From Paracoxiella cheracis (lineage in GTDB: Bacteria; Pseudomonadota; Gammaproteobacteria; Coxiellales; Coxiellaceae): DNA of 64,000 nt. This document shows, piece by piece, positions 60,285-64,000 of this stretch. Made by a program: the position numbers and the translations under genes. A model generated the notes under the pieces. That model made no database searches. It was not told where the DNA came from and was given only the letters and a program-made list of their open reading frames with translations. The stretch lies in contig NZ_CP186485.1 in assembly GCF_049348705.1 (NCBI RefSeq), positions 1,736,001 to 1,800,000 on the forward strand, written 5' to 3'. The stretch's first letter is position 1; every line of letters starts with the position of its first letter.

Positions 60285-62099
60285 ATGATTACAAAAAAAC
60301 CATGGAAACTACCCAAATACATAGCTACCATTTTAGGCTTCCTGGTTTTTTTTATTGGTGGTTTAGTCATCTACGGATGGCTAACAAAAAAACCAGAACT
60401 AGTACAAATATTTCCTCATTTAATCCCAATGCAATTCAATACAGCCCTCGAATTTATGTTGTCTGGCCTTGGGCTGTTCTTTATTCCCTATTACCGAAAG
60501 ATTAGCATTGTGCTCGGAGGCATTGTTTTTTTATTAGGGTTTTTAACCTTATTGCAATATCTATTGAGTTCAAATTTTGGCATCGATGAATTATTTATAA
60601 AACACTATATAACAGTCAAAACCTATCACATCGGACGCATGGCCCCAAACACATCTGTTTCATTTACTCTAGCGGGCTTAATACTTATGCAAACTACATT
60701 TGCTGCTCGGTATAAATGGAGCAGAAATTTATTTCTCATTTTCTCACTAATTATAATCATCCTCGCAATTGTGGCATTTTTAGGGTATATCGCCGATATC
60801 CCATCGGCTTATGGATGGGGACGCTTAACGGGCATGGCGTTACACACCTCTATCTCTTTTTTACTGCTCGGCGTCGGCTTTTTACTTGTTTTTCTCTATT
60901 ATTATCGGCTCGAATCACAAAGCACATCTTGGGAACTTCCCGCCACCTTTTTCCTCATGAGTGCTTTATTGTTTTTCCTATTTTGGTACGCCTTACAAGC
61001 TAAAGAAAAGAAACAATTAAACTTAGCCTTGAAAAATGAAGCACGCTTTATTGGCGAAAAAATATCGTCTGTTTTAGATACAGAATTAAAAGCCATCGAC
61101 CGATTATTCAAAAGAACAAACCAACAGAGTTATGGATCTGAAAAAAGTTTAATGGCCGATGCCACTAGTTATCTTAATGATATGCCTTCACTCAACCTCG
61201 TAAGCTTTAGTAACTCCGCATATAGCTCAAGTACAATTCAATACAGGAAAAACAGCTTATCAGCTACAACAGTACAAGATATGTTACAAGAATGCGAAGA
61301 TAAAAAATTTATCAATCAAAAAAATATAGACACAAAACCAAACTATTACATTTTTGTTAGTAGGCATTACCTCTGCGTCTATGGTAACAATTATAATAAC
61401 ATCGCAATCTTCTCTTTAGAAAAACTCATCATACCGCTTGCTAAAACAGCTTACGACAGCGGATATGCAATGCAATTAAAAGTCGATGATGATGTTGTCT
61501 ATCAGTTTCCATCTGACTACTCTTTTGAAACTAACAACAGTTACACCGGCAAGATTCTAACAAATACCGATACCCAAGTTAACCTCTCACTCTGGCCAAT
61601 GAGAAAAGCGATTAAACTCAATACTTCAGAAATTCCATTGCTGCTGATTATTTTTGGATTGGCTTTCACTGTCATGATCACCGTGATAGTGCGAATTTTG
61701 CAAATCACCAGGATTAAAAGTAAAAAGCTTCTTTCACAAGAAACAGAAATAGAAACCTTGGCCTATTATGACCCCTTGACAGGGATACCCAATCGCGCCC
61801 AATTTGAAAGGCTCGCTAAAAAAGAAATTGCCCAAGCAAAAATCTTAAATAATTTAATGGCTATCATGATTATTAATTTGGATCATTTTAAAAAAATAAA
61901 CGACTCTTTAGGACACAAAGTTGGAGACCAATTACTAAAAGCCGTCGTTGCACGCATAGAAAAAATCTCTCATAAAGAAGATATTTTAACACGCTACGGC
62001 GGGGATGAATTTATCCTCATCACCAGTTTATTTAAAAATATAGAGCAGCCCAAAACGATTGCCAAAAAAATCATTGAAGCCTTTTCTCATCCTTTTTTG
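60285..62099 (+). pseudogene. Multi-pass GGDEF-EAL regulator, N-terminal part (truncated by IS1)
   Basis: About 225 residues with seven or eight membrane helices, then a CHASE-like extracytoplasmic sensor region, a last helix (LLLIIFGLAFTVMITVIVR) and a GGDEF domain (YYDPLTGIPNRAQFE, NLDHFKKINDSLGHKVGD, RYGGDEFILI). The GGDEF signature is complete and should synthesise c-di-GMP. The frame is cut at FSHPF by the IS1 end at 62100, so roughly 55-60 residues of the domain end and the linker to EAL are missing. The C-terminal EAL part is at 63037. Confidence 0.83.
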
Positions 62100-62127
62100 G
62101 GTGGTGCCTCATTTTTGTTGATGGCAT

Positions 62128-62604
62128 CTAAATAACCCTCCCAAACTCGTGCCTATTGATAAATAATCCGATGACAATGTCGTGCAATTTATCCAGTTTA
62201 GAAAAGCAAATCGTCTTTCTCGCTAATCGCTTTATTCGTGTGCGCAACGTGAGATGCTTTCGTTCAATCGCTTGGGTATTTTGCTTTCCCACCAAATGTT
62301 TTGATTGAGGCAGGTGTCTTTCATAAGCACCCCAATCATCTGTATAGTAAAAGTTGATATCAAATGAGCTCAGTTTTTCTTTCAGTGCTTTAAATGCTGA
62401 ATCTTTTCTTGGACCAAAATGATAAGCTAACACCTCATGTGTATGGTGATCAATCGCATGCCAAAGCCAACGTTGATTCTGTTTATTTCGAACAAAACTC
62501 CACATTTCATCCAGCTCCGCTTCTTCAACTTGTACAACATTAACAGTAACAGACGCACCAAGTGATTCTTTTTCCTTTAAAAGTCGTGTATTGACGCTCT
62601 CCAA
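62128..62604 (-). CDS. IS1-family transposase InsB
   Basis: 158 residues with the IS1 DDE core: D in ELDEMWSFVRNKQNQRW, D in YYTDDWGAYERH and E in AIERKHLTLRTRIKRLARKT, ending KLHDIVIGLFINRHEF. In IS1 the transposase is an InsA-InsB' frameshift fusion; the InsA end and the InsB start are in different frames here, as expected. Confidence 0.85.
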   Translation of the reverse strand: MESVNTRLLKEKESLGASVTVNVVQVEEAELDEMWSFVRNKQNQRWLWHAIDHHTHEVLAYHFGPRKDSAFKALKEKLSSFDINFYYTDDWGAYERHLPQSKHLVGKQNTQAIERKHLTLRTRIKRLARKTICFSKLDKLHDIVIGLFINRHEFGRVI

Positions 62605-62608
62605 ACCT

Positions 62609-62787
62609 TCACCCTTTTTTTAATTCACCAATAACAGTGTTAATGCTAATACGTAAAACGCGTGCAGTATCTCTGACGCCACTACCATTCATTGCCATAT
62701 CAACTATTTTATCTTTAACACCAGGGGCACGAGCATTATGTGTGTAATCTAGAAGAAATGTATTTTTCTCACAAGCATTATTTTTAC
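62609..62787 (-). pseudogene. IS1-family InsA, 5'-truncated
   Basis: Only the C-terminal part remains: EKNTFLLDY, then the helix-turn-helix PGVKDKIVDMAMNGSGVRDTARVLRISINTV typical of InsA. The Cys-rich zinc finger and start codon are replaced by the 249-bp repeat; the frame that extends into the repeat (to 62857) is not the native start. Confidence 0.8.
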
Positions 62788-63036
62788 CAAGCGTGTCGCG
62801 ATGCTCGTGATAGATTATTGCCATCCCTGTCAATAATCGACTCGCAATACGCGACAACTTAAATAGCCGCGGACGTCCTCGTCGCCCGCGCTCCGCGACC
62901 TCACGGCTCGACTACGCACGGGCTCTCAAATGACTTGACGGCTCGTAAAGATTTTTTGCAGTCGCTTACGCTCGGCAAAAAATCCGAGCCTACCGCGGAA
63001 TACGCGCCTTCGCTTCGCTCTCCATGGCGCGCATCG
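62788..63036. repeat. 249-bp GC-rich multi-hairpin repeat, copy 2
   Basis: It appears identical to 6555-6803 across all 249 bp, from CAAGCGTGTCGCG to GGCGCGCATCG. On the left it abuts the broken insA and on the right the EAL-domain fragment. Sequence from both neighbours is missing at the junction, unlike in comF where nothing appears lost. Confidence 0.82.
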
Positions 63037-63819
63037 GAAGAAGAAATTTTATTATCCACTAGGATAGAAAATCAGATCCGGGAAGCAGTATCAAAAAATC
63101 AATTCAAACTCTACTACCAACCTATTTTCCGGGCTGAAGATCAAAAACTGTATGGCTTTGAAACACTATTGCGCTGGGATGAAGGCACATTTGATAAATC
63201 GATATCTCCAGAGCAGGTAATCACAACAGCCGAAGAAAGCGGCCAAATTCTTGTCATTGGCCAATGGATTTTGGCAGAGGCTTTTAAACAATTTGAGCAG
63301 TGGAACGAAAAATATAATACGAATATTAAATTAACGATTAATGTTTCACCCAAGCAATTGCTGGATAAAGATTGGTTGACTAATTTGAAAAAATTACTTG
63401 AAGACACCAAAATAAGAAAAGAAAATATTATTTTTGAAATTACAGAAACAGCCATTGTCGAGCAAATGAAAAAAATGGTCGCGACTTTAAACAAAACCAC
63501 AGAGCTAGGGTTTCTCTTTTTGGTTGACGACTTTGGCACGGGGTATTCATCATTGCAATATATACAACAACTACCGGTATGCGGCGTCAAAATTGATAAA
63601 TCATTTATTCAATCCATCGATGAGCGTAAAAAACAAGTTGAAAAAGCAACACTAGCGGAATCAATTTTTGCTATGGTAGAGAACTTGCATTTAATCGCTG
63701 TTGCCGAAGGTGTTGAAACAGCATCACAGTTGGCCTTTGTTAAACGCTACCCTAACAGCCTAGTGCAAGGCTATTATTTATCGAACCCCTGTCCGCAGAA
63801 GATGCAACCAAACGATTAG
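63037..63819 (+). pseudogene. EAL-domain (c-di-GMP phosphodiesterase-like) part of the broken GGDEF-EAL gene
   Basis: The EAL domain is complete from the linker STRIENQIREAVSKNQFKLYYQP to GVETASQLAFVKRYPNSLVQGYYLSNP. The signature is ETL (GFETLLRW) instead of EAL, but NVSPKQL, ITETAI, DDFGTGYSSL, KIDKSFI and AEGVET are all present, so most catalytic and metal ligands remain. The native start is lost; an in-frame ATG at 62935 inside the repeat would add about 34 foreign residues. Whether this half is translated is unknown. Confidence 0.8.
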
Positions 63820-63866
63820 AAACTGCTTAAGGGCATCTCTAAAAATCTATTTCCAGCTAATGTTTA

Positions 63867-63970
63867 GCTCACGGGCTTAAACTTACTGTTTTTCGGGAAT
63901 CACCATCCCTAGCTGCTAAGTACCTCCATGGTACTTACGCCCGTAAAACAGTAAGTTTAAGCCCGTGAGC
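63867..63970 (+). repeat. Dispersed hairpin repeat, near-perfect long-arm copy
   Basis: Arms 63867-63897 and 63940-63970 are complementary at 30 of 31 positions and start GCTCACGGGC. The arm sequence beyond the TACTG/CAGTA segment is unlike that of any other copy, whereas the core between them is the family core with the inner stem TAAGTAC/GTACTTA. Confidence 0.78.
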
Positions 63971-64000
63971 CAAGAAATCAACAAAATATTTACGAATTAA

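Larger units (their letters stand above)
62100..62787 (-). mobile_element. IS1-family element, truncated at its insA end
   Basis: The left end GGTGGTGCCTCATTTTTG looks like an IS1-type terminal repeat and lies at the exact point where the GGDEF frame is lost. insB is complete, but insA starts mid-gene: the zinc-finger N-terminus, promoter and right terminal repeat are absent and the 249-bp repeat abuts. The element can therefore no longer move by itself, and no target duplication can be read. Confidence 0.78.

Noticed and set aside
62935..63819. Complete EAL gene starting at ATG 62935
   Set aside because: The first 34 codons belong to the 249-bp repeat and have no homologous role; the true upstream part is lost.
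63867..63970. Interpretation of the long hairpins as integron attC sites
   Set aside because: The ends lack the GTTRRRY/RYYYAAC core sites, and no integrase or cassette structure is present.

Overview
The window looks like the chromosome of a gammaproteobacterium with a moderately low GC content, most likely from the Legionellales/Coxiellaceae side. The inference rests on the kinds of genes present and their order: thiC-thiO-thiS-thiG with a ThiD/ThiE fusion, an AhpC/AhpD pair, comF beside a bioC-like gene, aceE-aceF-lpd, ffh/ypjD/corC linked to a FimT-like pilin, an AT-hook H1-like protein and many membrane carriers. The genus cannot be fixed from this sequence alone. Housekeeping genes are mostly intact, but surface, pilus and signalling genes are repeatedly broken by insertion sequences, nonsense codons or frameshifts. 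This is the pattern of a genome in active decay with recently mobile IS elements, as in many host-associated bacteria.

Layout. 1-7.4 kb: catalase end, a ClC channel with an in-frame amber codon, ghrA, a DUF2007 protein, xseB-ispA, a DUF1640 protein, msrB, a degenerate BioC-like protein, and comF split by a 249-bp GC-rich repeat. 7.4-17.6 kb: pyruvate dehydrogenase operon (aceE-aceF-lpd), ampE, a CPA2 antiporter, a DUF2147 protein, an H1-like AT-hook protein, adk and a thioredoxin. 17.6-30.8 kb: a segment inverted between two oppositely oriented 1721-bp insertion sequences. It carries ogt, rplS-trmD-rimM-rpsP, ffh, ypjD and corC. The inversion split a FimT-like pseudopilin and a beta-barrel/TIG-repeat surface protein into halves at opposite ends. 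30.8-41.7 kb: glutamate dehydrogenase, an MFS carrier, ygfZ, lysS, arfB, a Nudix hydrolase, prfB with its programmed frameshift, a third IS copy, a decapitated ahpC, and ahpD. 41.7-48.6 kb: minor pilins pilX (broken), pilW and pilV, a slipin/NfeD pair, and a diguanylate-cyclase-like gene split by an IS3-family element. 48.6-54.1 kb: a TPP riboswitch and the thiamine operon. 54.1-64 kb: a small secreted protein, cysS, gltX, lpxH, another small secreted protein, pdxJ, and a GGDEF-EAL protein broken by an IS1 remnant plus the second copy of the 249-bp repeat.

Three points stand out. (1) The target-site duplications of the two IS copies are swapped (TTTAAT and TTTACA). This proves recombination between inverted copies and lets both split genes be rejoined in frame. 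Rejoining also recovers an ancestral ypjD-corC-fimT-adk-thioredoxin order. (2) A dispersed hairpin family of about 100-130 bp has a conserved apical core. Its long stem arms differ between copies but stay complementary within each copy, and the inner stem shows paired changes. I cannot assign it to a known family. (3) A perfectly duplicated 249-bp multi-hairpin element sits inside comF and at a deletion junction between an IS1 remnant and an EAL domain.
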